Positions 26,141-35,118 are shown, counted from the stretch's first letter. The stretch is 64,000 bases of DNA from Streptomyces sp. NBC_00704 (GCF_036226605.1 NZ_CP109000.1:2662501-2726500), one strand, 5' to 3'. Translations and numbers: made by a program. The notes: a model not told the origin generated them from the sequence alone.

Positions 26141-27268
26141 TTACGGGTGGAGGATCACCAGGTCGTCCCGGTGCACGACCTCGCGCTCGTACTCGGCGCC
26201 CAGTTCCCGCGCCAGTTCCCTGGTCGACCGCCCGATCAGCTGAGGGATCTCCTTGGCGTCGAAGTTGACGAGCCCGCGGGCGACCGCGCGCCCCCGGACG
26301 TCGCGCAGCTCGACGGGGTCGCCCGCGCTGAACTCGCCCTCGACGGAGGCGATCCCAGCCGGCAGCAGCGAGGTGCGCCGTTCGACGACCGCGCGCACCG
26401 CGCCGTCGTCCAGCGTCAGCGACCCCTGTGGGGTGGAGGCGTGCTGCAGCCACAGCAGCCGGTCGGCCGAGCGCTTGCCGGTGGCGTGGAAGAAGGTGCC
26501 GGTGTCCCCGCCGGCGAAGGCCTCGGCCGCGTGGACGGCGCTGGTGAGGACCACGGGGATGCCGGCGGCGGCCGCGATCCGGGCGGCCTCGACCTTGGTG
26601 ACCATGCCGCCGGTCCCGACGCCCGCCTTGCCGGCGCTGCCGATCTCCACGTGGGCCAGGTCCTGCGGTGTCCGTACCTCGGCGATCCGCGAGGTGCCCG
26701 GCCTGCTGGGGTCGCCGTCGTAGACGCCTTCGACGTCGGACAGCAGGACCAGCAGGTCGGCGTGGACGAGGTGGGCGACGAGGGCGGCGAGCCGGTCGTT
26801 GTCGCCGAAGCGGATCTCGTCGGTGGCGACGGTGTCGTTCTCGTTGACGACCGGGAACGCGCCCATCGCGAGCAGTTCGTCGAGGGTGCGGGAGGCGTTG
26901 CGGTGGTGGGCGCGCCGGCTCATGTCGTCGCTGGTCAGCAGCACCTGCCCGACGCGGACGCCGTAGCGGGCGAAGGAGGCGGTGTAGCGGGCCACGAGCA
27001 GTCCCTGGCCGACGCTGGCGGCGGCCTGCTGGCGGGCGAGGTCCTTGGGGCGGCGGCGCAGGCCCAGCGGCGCGAGTCCGGCGGCGATGGCGCCGGACGA
27101 GACGAGGACGACCTCCTTCTCCCCTCCGCTGCGGCTCTTGGCGAGGACGTCGACGAGTGCGTCGACCCGGTCGGCGTCCAGGCCGCCGGCGGCGGTGGTC
27201 AGCGACGAGGAGCCGACCTTGACGACGATCCTGCGGGCCTCGCTCACAGCCTGCCTTGCCCCTGCCAC
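26141..27268 (-). CDS. proB: Glutamate 5-kinase
   Basis: 375 residues from the GTG at 27268 (GGAGCG 9 nt upstream). First step of proline synthesis. The amino-acid kinase domain has RIVVKVGSSSLTT at the start, VVLVSSGAIAAG, PVVNENDTVATDEIRFGDND and GTGGMVTKVEAARIA. A C-terminal PUA domain spans about the last 90 residues (GEFSAGDPVELRDVRGRAVA). In many Streptomyces proB follows obg directly; here ~8 kb of wall-polymer genes separate them. Confidence 0.97.
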   Translation of the reverse strand: MAGARQAVSEARRIVVKVGSSSLTTAAGGLDADRVDALVDVLAKSRSGGEKEVVLVSSGAIAAGLAPLGLRRRPKDLARQQAAASVGQGLLVARYTASFARYGVRVGQVLLTSDDMSRRAHHRNASRTLDELLAMGAFPVVNENDTVATDEIRFGDNDRLAALVAHLVHADLLVLLSDVEGVYDGDPSRPGTSRIAEVRTPQDLAHVEIGSAGKAGVGTGGMVTKVEAARIAAAAGIPVVLTSAVHAAEAFAGGDTGTFFHATGKRSADRLLWLQHASTPQGSLTLDDGAVRAVVERRTSLLPAGIASVEGEFSAGDPVELRDVRGRAVARGLVNFDAKEIPQLIGRSTRELARELGAEYEREVVHRDDLVILHP

Positions 27269-27294
27269 CTTGTTCTGCGCTCCTCGCGATAGGC

Positions 27295-27405
27295 CACGGC
27301 TGTCCGCGGCTGCCCATGACTGTCCACGGCTGCCCACGGCTGTCCATGACGGCCCATGGCTGTCCGCGGCTCCACGGCTGTCCACGGCACGGCTGTCTTT
27401 CCGGC
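27295..27405. repeat. Minisatellite upstream of proB
   Basis: About ten imperfect tandem copies of a ~10-bp unit of the form GGCTGTCCAC / GGCTGCCCAC / TGACTGTCCAC. The array begins ~30 bp upstream of the proB start, so it may separate promoter and gene or vary in length between strains. Confidence 0.75.
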
Positions 27406-27578
27406 AATCTACGCGAACGGGGGCGCGGGTCGCGCGGCGGTTTCACTGCCCGGACGGGGCCGCCCGGGTAACGGTTCGCTCACGCTTTGCGTACGGCAAA
27501 GAGAAGGTGGCGGTTCCTCATGTGATGCGAAGAGAAGACAAATTTATTTTGAAGTTTGCGTGACCTACAGTTCGCCAT

Positions 27579-28967
27579 GTGAAGCGCATACTCCTCCGAT
27601 CGGGGAAGAGCCCCTTCGACGTCGTTCCGGTGGAGGAAGCCCTCCACCGCGACGTGATCGCCACCAACGCGGGCAACCTGATCTTCAGCGACGCCGCCCA
27701 CAAGATCCTTCAGGCGCCGGACACCGAGGTCGTCTCGAACGGCATGCGGACGGACGTGAGCGCGGCGGCCCGGATCAACGAGGAGTACGACGCGTTCGTC
27801 GTGCCCCTCGCCAACGCCTTCCGGCCGACCTTCGAGCCGTCGCTGCAGCGGCTGACCCGGCTGATCGGGAAGCTGCGGATCCCGGTCGTGGTGCTCGGGG
27901 TCGGCGCGCAGGCGCCCCTGGGGCCGATCCCGGAGCGGCTGAAGGCGATGGAACCCAGTGTGCGGGCGTTCTGCGCGGCCGTGCTGGACCACAGCGCCTC
28001 CATCGGCGTGCGGGGCGAGTTCACCGAGAAGTACCTCAACGACATGGGCTTCCGCGACGTCGAGGTCATCGGCTGCCCCTCGATGTTCCTGTACGGCGAC
28101 CGCCTCCCCGTGGAGAAGAAGGCGCCGGCGCTGACGGAGCAGTCGAGGATCGCCGTCAACGGCTCGCACACCGCGGTGCGCGGCGGCGGCCTGCACCGGA
28201 TCATCGGCCATGCCCACGCCCGGTATCCGCACCTGCGCTACATAGGCCAGAACCTCACCGACGCGCGGCAGTTGCACTGGCGGGACGTGGACTCGCCGGC
28301 CGGCCGGATGACGCAGATGCCGACGCATCCGGACCACCCGATGTACCGCGAGGACAAGGTCCGGGTGTACGTGGACCCGTCGACCTGGATCGACGACCTG
28401 CGGGAGTTCGACTTCTCGTTCGGCTCGCGCATCCACGGCAACATCGCGGCGCTCCTGGCCGGGACGCCCGCCACCGTCCTCGCCTTCGACTCCCGCACGC
28501 TGGAGCTGTGCCGCTACTTCGAGATACCGCACCGCCTGCTCAGCGAGGCGCCCGAGGACCTCGACCCGGCGGCGCTGTACGAGGAGTCCGACTTCAGCGC
28601 CCTCACCGGCAACCACAAGGGCCGCTTCGACCGGTTCACGGCGTTCCTCGACCGCAACGGGCTGCGGAACACCTTCACCCACGGCGACGGCGGGGCCGCC
28701 TTCGACAAGCGGCTGCGTTCGCTGTCCTTCCCGCCGGGCGTGCGCCCCTGGAACGACGCCGACCTGGCCTCGCTGACCAGCCGGTTCGGCTGGCTTCAGC
28801 AGCGCATCGCCGAACTGGACTCCCACAACGCCCAGTTGAAGCGCGACCTGGCCAGGAGCCGGTCCGGGGCGAAGGGGGTCGCGGGCATTCCCGCCCCCTC
28901 GATCTACCGGCGCGCCCGACGCGTCGTGGGCGGTCCGCTGCGCCGCGCGCTGAAGCCCGCCAAGTAG
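27579..28967 (+). CDS. Polysaccharide pyruvyl transferase family protein
   Basis: 462 residues, GTG start at 27579 within an unusually AT-rich stretch (27510-27580) and without a clear Shine-Dalgarno site, so the transcript may be leaderless. The CsaB-like fold is suggested by IPVVVLGVGAQAPLG, SIGVRGEFTEKYL, VEVIGCPSMFLYG and FDFSFGSRIHGNIAALLAGT near residue 285. These enzymes add pyruvate ketals to sugars of wall polymers, or are repurposed for related transfers. The C-terminus is basic (RRARRVVGGPLRRALK). It is the only + strand gene of the proB-obg wall block and converges with a GT2. Confidence 0.85.
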   Translation: MKRILLRSGKSPFDVVPVEEALHRDVIATNAGNLIFSDAAHKILQAPDTEVVSNGMRTDVSAAARINEEYDAFVVPLANAFRPTFEPSLQRLTRLIGKLRIPVVVLGVGAQAPLGPIPERLKAMEPSVRAFCAAVLDHSASIGVRGEFTEKYLNDMGFRDVEVIGCPSMFLYGDRLPVEKKAPALTEQSRIAVNGSHTAVRGGGLHRIIGHAHARYPHLRYIGQNLTDARQLHWRDVDSPAGRMTQMPTHPDHPMYREDKVRVYVDPSTWIDDLREFDFSFGSRIHGNIAALLAGTPATVLAFDSRTLELCRYFEIPHRLLSEAPEDLDPAALYEESDFSALTGNHKGRFDRFTAFLDRNGLRNTFTHGDGGAAFDKRLRSLSFPPGVRPWNDADLASLTSRFGWLQQRIAELDSHNAQLKRDLARSRSGAKGVAGIPAPSIYRRARRVVGGPLRRALKPAK

Positions 28968-29028
28968 GACGCCGGGCCGGACGCCCGGTGGACCGTCCGA
29001 GGAACGGGCCGGCGTGCCGGCCGGCGCC

Positions 29029-30255
29029 TCAGGCGGCCGCCGTGCCGCCCGGACGGGCCGGGCGGCGCATACGGCGCAACCTGCGGCGGACCTTGCGGAC
29101 GAAGCCGCGCACGAGGGTCTCGGTGCCGTTCTTGCGCCATCCGGGGTACGCCTTGGCCTCGCGGGGCTCCGCCAGATAGATCCGGTCGGGGACGCCGGCC
29201 TCCGCGGAGCCGTAGTGCGGATAGGCCAGGTAGAGCTGGGTGCCGCGCTTCTTCAGGACGGGCTCCGGGCTGCTCTTGGCGCGGATGAACTCCAGGACGT
29301 CCACGAGGAGGTCGGCGCGCCCGCGGGCCACCAGCTCCAGGCGCAGCCGTTCGTGGACCAGGAGGCGCTGGGCGACCCCCTCGTTCCAGTAGGCGTCCAT
29401 CAGCGGCCTGGCCAGCTCCAGCTTGGTACGCCGGGTCTCCTCGTCGTTCCTGAGGAAGACGGGCCCGAACTGCGGCAGCACGGTGACGAGGAACGGGCGC
29501 ACCATGAGCACGTCACGCTTGGGGCCGGGCGGGACGAGCCGCTCCAGCAGGCCCATCAGGGCGCGCGCGGAGTCGAAGCGCAGGGTGTAACTGCCGCTCT
29601 TCGTCACGTGCTTGCCGTCGGTGCGGCCCACCAGGTAGTAGCAGGTGTAGTCGGCGACCACGGAGACCCCGTCGGCCCGCAGATAGGCCTCCATGGTGAA
29701 CAGGGCGTCCTCGCCGGTCCACAGCGACTCGTCGAAGCGCATGCCGTGCCGCTCCAGGAACTCCCGGCGGAACAGCTTCTGCGCGCTGAGCGTGAACTTG
29801 ATGTTGGACGAGTAGACGTCGGTGCGGTCGAGGGTCTCGCCCCACATCGACCGGGGCGGCTTGCGGTTGATGCCCTCGACCCGGCCGAGCACCACGTCCG
29901 TGCCGTTGCGGTCGGCCATGGCGACCATGCGCTCCAGGGCCTCGGCGCCCAGCCGGTCGTCGGCGTCGAGGAAGAAGACGTAGCGCCCGGTGGCCTTGGA
30001 CAGGCCGACGTTGCGCGGGCCGCTGGGACCGCCGGAGTTGTCCTGGCGGATCACCGTGACGGTCATGGGGACGCGGGCGGCGAACTCCTCGAGGCAGTCC
30101 CCGGTGCCGTCCTGCGATCCGTCGTCGACGGCGATGACCTCGATGCGTGCCGGGTCCATGGTCTGGGCCTCGACCGACGCCAGGCAGTCCACCAGATACG
30201 GCATCGCTTCGTACGCCCCGATGACCACCGTGACGTCAGGCTGCGCAACGGTCAC
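29029..30255 (-). CDS. Family 2 glycosyltransferase
   Basis: 408 residues from the GTG at 30255 (AGAGGGA upstream). GT-A signatures are VTVVIGAYEAMPYLVDCLAS, IEVIAVDDGSQDGTGD and the metal-binding FFLDADDRLGAE near residue 95, then WTGEDALFTMEAYL. The long C-terminal half is helical and ends in a strongly basic tail (RKVRRRLRRMRRPARP), suggesting membrane surface contact. It resembles the GT2 at 54464-56170 (the SGGPSGPRN and SGGPAAPSN boxes). It probably adds a sugar to a teichoic acid backbone; donor unknown. Confidence 0.88.
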   Translation of the reverse strand: MTVAQPDVTVVIGAYEAMPYLVDCLASVEAQTMDPARIEVIAVDDGSQDGTGDCLEEFAARVPMTVTVIRQDNSGGPSGPRNVGLSKATGRYVFFLDADDRLGAEALERMVAMADRNGTDVVLGRVEGINRKPPRSMWGETLDRTDVYSSNIKFTLSAQKLFRREFLERHGMRFDESLWTGEDALFTMEAYLRADGVSVVADYTCYYLVGRTDGKHVTKSGSYTLRFDSARALMGLLERLVPPGPKRDVLMVRPFLVTVLPQFGPVFLRNDEETRRTKLELARPLMDAYWNEGVAQRLLVHERLRLELVARGRADLLVDVLEFIRAKSSPEPVLKKRGTQLYLAYPHYGSAEAGVPDRIYLAEPREAKAYPGWRKNGTETLVRGFVRKVRRRLRRMRRPARPGGTAAA

Positions 30256-30379
30256 TGTTCCCTCTCACCACGCGACGGTTCCCCGGCACGGAAACGCTTT
30301 GGACACCCGGAAGACGACGGATGGACGGGACGGGTTGCCTGGCTCGCCACACGTGTTCCACATCACAGGATGCACCAAA

Positions 30380-30417
30380 GGCCGGGGCCCCGGAGAGTTC
30401 TCTCCGGGGCCCCGGCC
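30380..30417 (-). terminator. Terminator after the TagF-like gene
   Basis: A perfect 17-bp stem (30380-30396 with 30401-30417) with a 4-nt loop lies 60 nt past the stop of the TagF-like gene and before the GT2 start. There is no T-run. Confidence 0.8.
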
Positions 30418-30419
30418 CA

Positions 30420-30472
30420 GGGCGGTGCGCTGAGGGCCGTGCGCTGCGGGCCGTGCGCTGCGGGGGCGTGCG
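30420..30472. repeat. 15-bp tandem repeat
   Basis: About three and a half copies of GGGCCGTGCGCTGCG-like units lie between the stop codon at 30476 and the adjacent terminator hairpin. Confidence 0.65.
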
Positions 30473-30475
30473 CCG

Positions 30476-32578
30476 TCAGGCGGCGGTGACGTCCTTGGTC
30501 CGTGCGGCCTCGGCGTCCTTGTCGGCGTCCGTCTCGCCGTCCGGCATGTCGTCCGGCGCGACCAGGAGGGACGCCTGGCCGACGTTGCGGGCCTCGGCCT
30601 TCAGCGCGAGATCGGCGACGGCGGTGTCGAACCGTTCGCGGGAGGTGGGCTCGTCGGATCCGAGCAGGTACTCCTTCAGCTCCTTGCGGTCCTTCGCCAG
30701 CGGGTCGCCGGCCGGGTCGCGGACGGCGTCCAGGAGCCGGTCCAGCTCGGCGGCGTCGTTGCCGAGGATCACGGCGGCGCGCACGGCGGTGTTCTGCCGC
30801 CTGAACTCCTCCGCGCCCAGCTCGGCGGAGTCCGTGACCGCGTACGGCTTGCCGCTCGCGATGAAGTCGGAGACGACGCTGGAGATGTCGGAGACCATCG
30901 CCTCGGACGCGTTGAAGCAGTCGTACAGACGCGGCGAGTCGCCGGTGATCACCCGGTGCTCGTAGGAGGGGAAGGAGCGCCAGTAGGTCTCGTTCCACTC
31001 GGCGCGCAGCCGGGCCGCCTCCTGGTGCCTGCGGACGTCGACGATGCCGTCGCGGCTGGTCACCGCCTCGTCGGCCCGCTCGTCGAAGGCGAGCGAGAGG
31101 GCGTCCAGGCGGGCCTTGAGCCGGTTCAGCTCGGCCTTGGCCCGGGACTGGGCCGCCGGGTCCGCGGTGAAGCGGGGGTCGCTCGCGCGCTGGGCGGCGG
31201 CCTTCTTGATCAGGGCGACGATCCGGCGGTGCGCGGCGCCGGCCTTGGCGTTGCGGGTGCCGGTGAACGGGTGCGGCTTGTACAGGACGCGGACCGGAGG
31301 GTCGGCGGCGACCAGCTTGCGCACGATGTTCTCGCCGGCCAGCAGCAGCGAGGTGTTGCCCGGGTTGTCGTCCCAGCCCTCCCAGGTGGGCGCGTACAGC
31401 ACGGTCGGGATCCGGTCGGCGGGCACGCCGGCGCCCGGCCTGATGGACGCCAGCTGCGGGCGGCCGACCTCGACGACGTCCTCGTCGCGGATGCCGACGT
31501 CGGCGATGGCGTAGCGGTCGCGGCCCGCGCGGCCGGCGACCCACACCTCGTCGTAGACCTTGCTGAACGGGTTGACGCTGGCGGCCTTGTCGCTGTCGCC
31601 GTGGCCGATGAAGACGTGCTTCATGGTCGGCACGCGCAGCAGGTGGATGTTCTTGCCGACGTTCGCGCAGTACAGCGCGACCCGCACCATGGACAGGTCC
31701 AGGTTCATCAGGTGCACCCCCCCGGGCACGCAGACGACCGGGACCGACGTGGGCGCCATGTTCTCCAGGATGGCGCGCTCGCGCAGGATCACCAGCGGCC
31801 GCGCCTCCATCTGCTCCATGGTCTCCAGCCACATGTTGACCTGATAGGCGGAGTCGTCGGAGCCGGAGAAGTACAGGACCGTCTCGGGCCGGTACTCGCG
31901 CAGCCAGGCGCTGACGGTGGCCAGCACCTTGGGGGCCTTGGGCGGGAGCCGCCTGGCCCGCAGGTACGGCACCAGCGCGAGGACGTACAGCCCGCCCAGG
32001 CCGAGCGTGACGGCGACGCCGGCGAAGCCGGGGCGCACCGAGTCGCCCATCGCGACGACGAGCAGGCCCACGACGGCCGCCAGGTCGAGGTGGAGCATCT
32101 TCACCGTGGCGCGGTTGAGCAGCAGGCGCGGCGGGGCGTCCGGGATGCGCAGCCGGGAGGCCAGGTCGACGTTCCTCGTCGCGACCGGCATCTGGCGGCG
32201 CTTCCCGATCAGGGTGACCAGCGCGCCGTGCGGGGCCTGAAGGCCGAAGAACACCGTGAAGCACGCGATCGCCGCGTAGAAGACCGGTTCCTGCGAGAGG
32301 TCGAGTCTCGCCAGCAGCAGGATCAGCAGCAGCTCGCGCACCAGGAACCGGGTGGACACACCGGCTCGCACCTTGGACAACAGCCCGATGAGACGGCTGC
32401 GCCTGCGGTGGAGGTAGAGGTCCGCCAGGTAGGTCACGGCGGCCGCGACGGCGAAGGCGGGAGCGCTCGGGACGAGCGCGGTCGCCATGAGGCCGGGGTA
32501 GCCCAGCATCATGAGGACCGCCGCGGCCAGTTCGGCCGCGCTGCCCACCCGGGCTACGCGAATAGCGGTGGATATCAC
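30476..32578 (-). CDS. CDP-glycerol/ribitol:polyol phosphotransferase family (TagF-like) membrane protein
   Basis: 700 residues. The N-terminal ~225 residues contain several membrane helices (LAAAVLMMLGYPGLMATALV, LLLILLLARLDLS, AVVGLLVVAMGD, GLGGLYVLALVPYL). The rest resembles teichoic acid polymerases: IGHGDSDKAASVNPFSKVYD near residue 325 (the conserved HGDS-like box), TVLYAPTWEGWDDN, RVLYKPHPFTGT and MVSDISSVVSDFIASGKPYA. Such enzymes polymerise polyol phosphate from CDP-polyol. The helical N-terminus is unlike soluble TagF. It is followed downstream by a GT2 and preceded by the CDP-polyol-forming enzyme, which fits polyol-phosphate wall teichoic acid. Confidence 0.85.
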   Translation of the reverse strand: MISTAIRVARVGSAAELAAAVLMMLGYPGLMATALVPSAPAFAVAAAVTYLADLYLHRRRSRLIGLLSKVRAGVSTRFLVRELLLILLLARLDLSQEPVFYAAIACFTVFFGLQAPHGALVTLIGKRRQMPVATRNVDLASRLRIPDAPPRLLLNRATVKMLHLDLAAVVGLLVVAMGDSVRPGFAGVAVTLGLGGLYVLALVPYLRARRLPPKAPKVLATVSAWLREYRPETVLYFSGSDDSAYQVNMWLETMEQMEARPLVILRERAILENMAPTSVPVVCVPGGVHLMNLDLSMVRVALYCANVGKNIHLLRVPTMKHVFIGHGDSDKAASVNPFSKVYDEVWVAGRAGRDRYAIADVGIRDEDVVEVGRPQLASIRPGAGVPADRIPTVLYAPTWEGWDDNPGNTSLLLAGENIVRKLVAADPPVRVLYKPHPFTGTRNAKAGAAHRRIVALIKKAAAQRASDPRFTADPAAQSRAKAELNRLKARLDALSLAFDERADEAVTSRDGIVDVRRHQEAARLRAEWNETYWRSFPSYEHRVITGDSPRLYDCFNASEAMVSDISSVVSDFIASGKPYAVTDSAELGAEEFRRQNTAVRAAVILGNDAAELDRLLDAVRDPAGDPLAKDRKELKEYLLGSDEPTSRERFDTAVADLALKAEARNVGQASLLVAPDDMPDGETDADKDAEAARTKDVTAA

Positions 32579-32665
32579 GGGGAAACCTGCTCTGGGAGGG
32601 GGCCGGTCATAGGTGCCTGAAAGTCCGGAAAATCCTTTTTGAAGGTTTCGGGAGTCTTACGGATT

Positions 32666-32710
32666 CAGGCCTCTGTGAATTCTCCGTAAATCGGGAGCCA
32701 CAGAGGCCTG
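32666..32710. terminator. 12-bp inverted repeat between TagF-like and TarIJ-like genes
   Basis: Perfect arms CAGGCCTCTGTG (32666-32677) and CACAGAGGCCTG (32699-32710), with a smaller inner stem CTCC/GGAG in the loop. It lies 27 nt after the stop of the upstream enzyme gene in AT-rich DNA (32590-32760). No T-run follows on either strand, so it may be a regulatory or mRNA-protecting hairpin rather than a terminator. Confidence 0.6.
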
Positions 32711-32736
32711 AAAATTCGATGGCTATTTGGCCTCGA

Positions 32737-34236
32737 TTATGCCACGCCGTCCTGTCGGTCGAGGACCCCGGCAAGGGCCTGTTCGAAGTCGGAGGCCTTG
32801 CCGGCGGCGGCCGTCGGGTCCTGCTGGCGGACGTCGACGACATGCCCGGTGAGTTCGGAAAGCAGCACGTCGAGGGAGGTGCGGGCGACGGCTTCGGAGG
32901 ACAGCAGGCTGCCCGCCGGCTCCTGCCCGAAGGCCTTCGTACGCATGGGGGTCGCGGTGCGTTCGGGGTTGACGCAGTTCACCCGGATGCCGTCACCGGC
33001 CCACTCGTCGGACAGCGCCTGGGTGAGATTCACCATGGCCGCCTTGGTCGAGGAGTACAGGCTGTACTCGGCGCGCCCGCGGGTGTAGCTGCTGGAGGTG
33101 TAGAGCAGCAATTGGCCCTTGGTCTCCGCCAGGTACTTGTAAGCCGAACGTGCGATCTGAACCGGCGCCAGGTAGTTGACCTTCAGCGCTTCCTCGATGG
33201 TCGCGTTGTCGGTCTCGGCCAGTTTGCCGATGCGCAGCACTCCGGCGGTGTTGACGACGTAGTCGACGCGGCCGGTCTCGCTGTAGGCCTTGGACAGGGC
33301 GTCGTCGACCTCCTCCGGGTTCTCCACGTGCGTGCCGGTGGTGGAGCGGCCGAGGGCGTAGACCCGGGCGCCGTAGGACTCGGCGAGCTCGGCGATGTCC
33401 TTGCCGATGCCGTACGAGCCGCCGAAGACGACCACGGTCCGGCCGGTGAGCAGCTCGCGGTAGACCTCCTCGCCCTTCTGCTCGGGGGTCGCGGAGGAGG
33501 CCAGCTGGAAGAGCTTGTCGGCGATGAAGACGTCGACGGGCTGAGTCACCTTCATGTTGTACTCGTCGCCCGCGACCACGTGGATCGGCACGTCCGGCAG
33601 GTAGCGCAGGACGACCGTGCAGTCGTCGGTGGCCTGGAAGTTGGGGTCGCCCGCCGCCACCTCGTAGGCCCGCCGGATGGTGGACAGCTTGAACGCCTGC
33701 GGCGTCTGGCCGCGGCGCAGCCGGGAGCGGTCCGGGATCTCGGTGATGAACTCGCCGTCCTCGCCGTGCGTGCGCGTGACGATGATGGTGTCCGCGGACG
33801 GAATGGCCACGTCGACGGCCTGGTAGCGCTCCAGGGCGGTGACGCAGTCGTCGATGACGCGCTGCGAGAGCAGGGGGCGCACGGCGTCGTGGAAGAGGAC
33901 GTTGAGGTCCTCGCCCTCGGCCAGTCCCTCGCCCAGGGCCGCGATGGCGCGCTCGGTGGTCTCGTTGCGCGTGGCACCGCCCTCGATGACCGCCCGGACC
34001 TTCGTGAACCCGGCCTTGGCGACGATCTTCTCGACGTCGGGGACATAGCCGGGCGCCATCAGCACGATGATGTCATCGACCGAGGCCGCCTTCTCGAAGG
34101 TGGTCAGCGTGTGCTCGATGACTGCCTTGCCGGCGATCTTCAGCAACTGCTTGGGGATCGACAGACCCACCCGCTGGCCGGTGCCACCGGCCAGGATCAC
34201 TGCGGTGGTACGGGGCTTGGCTATGCGCTGGGACAC
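32737..34236 (-). CDS. Bifunctional cytidylyltransferase / SDR oxidoreductase (TarI-TarJ type fusion)
   Basis: 499 residues from the GTG at 34236 (AAGGTAGG upstream). Residues 1 to ~235 are an IspD/TarI-type cytidylyltransferase (AVILAGGTGQRVGLSIPKQL, NVLFHDAVRPLLS, RGQTPQAFKLSTI, DVFIADKLFQLA). Residues ~255-499 are a short-chain dehydrogenase (VVVFGGSYGIGKDIAELAES, VVNTAGVLRIG, SSSYTRGRAEYSLYSSTKAA with the Tyr-Lys pair). Fused enzymes of this kind (Bcs1 of Haemophilus) reduce ribulose-5-phosphate and make CDP-ribitol. With the TagF-like polymerase downstream this predicts a ribitol-type polyol phosphate polymer, although polyol identity is inference. Confidence 0.88.
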   Translation of the reverse strand: MSQRIAKPRTTAVILAGGTGQRVGLSIPKQLLKIAGKAVIEHTLTTFEKAASVDDIIVLMAPGYVPDVEKIVAKAGFTKVRAVIEGGATRNETTERAIAALGEGLAEGEDLNVLFHDAVRPLLSQRVIDDCVTALERYQAVDVAIPSADTIIVTRTHGEDGEFITEIPDRSRLRRGQTPQAFKLSTIRRAYEVAAGDPNFQATDDCTVVLRYLPDVPIHVVAGDEYNMKVTQPVDVFIADKLFQLASSATPEQKGEEVYRELLTGRTVVVFGGSYGIGKDIAELAESYGARVYALGRSTTGTHVENPEEVDDALSKAYSETGRVDYVVNTAGVLRIGKLAETDNATIEEALKVNYLAPVQIARSAYKYLAETKGQLLLYTSSSYTRGRAEYSLYSSTKAAMVNLTQALSDEWAGDGIRVNCVNPERTATPMRTKAFGQEPAGSLLSSEAVARTSLDVLLSELTGHVVDVRQQDPTAAAGKASDFEQALAGVLDRQDGVA

Positions 34237-34599
34237 AGGGGACCTACCTTGGGGCGACAGGGACGGGGAAATGGTCCCACTTGCGGTTACCGCGATGCAA
34301 GGTGAGCGCCGTTCGCTGCAAATGTGCCCGCAACCCGGCATTCACCTTGCGACGCGGACGATTGTCGAGGCATCGGCGCGGCTTCCCTCGGATGCCCCGG
34401 GGAAATCCTGTGAGTTACTCCACAGAAGTAACGCATTGCCGATGCCGGGGGTGACGGGTGTGACTCTAACGGTCCCCGAGGGGCGCCCTGGTCACCGCCA
34501 CCGCCGCGACGGCGCCGACGGCGCGGGCGGTCGCAGCGGGCCTCGTCGTCGGCCCCCGGCGCGGCGGGCTTCGGAAGGCGTTCGGGAGGCGGTTCCAGA

Positions 34600-34672
34600 G
34601 ACGGCTCCGCAGACGGTTCCGGAGACGGTTCCGGAGACGGTTCCGGAGACGGTTCCGGAGACGGTTCCGGAT
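34600..34672. repeat. 12-bp minisatellite (GGTTCCGGAGAC)n
   Basis: Five near-perfect copies of GGTTCCGGAGAC plus diverged flanking units. All three frames on each strand give repeats (ETVP, EPSP, RNRL), but third-position GC is too low in the PEPS frame for a Streptomyces gene. Confidence 0.8.
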
Positions 34673-34788
34673 CTTCACGTCCCGGCCGACGGTGCTGCAC
34701 CTGTCCTTCATAAGCACGACACTCCACGGCGGGCCGCCCCGGAATTGTGCGGGTCCCCGCCGGGGCCGATATCAGTGAATTCCCTGTC

Positions 34789-34806
34789 GGAATTCCCGGG
34801 AATTCC
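34789..34806. repeat. 18-bp perfect palindrome
   Basis: GGAATTCCCGGGAATTCC, fully self-complementary without a loop. A further GAATTCCC at 34777-34784 can pair with its right half. This is unusually AT-containing for this genome; it could be a protein binding site. Confidence 0.6.
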
Positions 34807-35024
34807 TGTGCCGGCGCCCCCGCGAGAACACTCCACCGTGCGTGACACGCGGGTCACCGTAAACCGACGGGCGGGGCGGCGTCGCCGCGCGGGAACGGGA
34901 GGAGGGGTTTCCGAGGGCGCGCCGGGAGGAGCACCCACCGATATCCGTCCGGCGCCCACCACCGGTTCCGGTCCCCTGCCCGCTGGTCTCGTCCCGGCCC
35001 ATGGAGGCTGGCCCCATCCCCGCC

Positions 35025-35118
35025 CGTGGAAACGGGCCGCTGCGGCCGGGCTCCCGTGGAAGCGGGCCGCCGCGGCCGTGCTCCCGGGAAACGGGCCGCC
35101 GCGGCCGTGCGGGAACGC
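35025..35118. repeat. 30-bp tandem repeat, three copies
   Basis: Three copies of about 30 bp with core GCGGGCCGCCGCGGCCGTGC, ending just before the obg terminator. I see no coding role. Confidence 0.65.

Noticed and set aside
32737..34236. IspD of the MEP isoprenoid pathway
   Set aside because: The cytidylyltransferase is fused to an SDR domain and sits next to a TagF-like gene, which fits CDP-polyol synthesis better.
34287..34727. Possible secreted protein with PEPS repeats
   Set aside because: The repeat frame has ~50% third-position GC, no signal peptide and no conserved domain; the DNA is better explained as a minisatellite.
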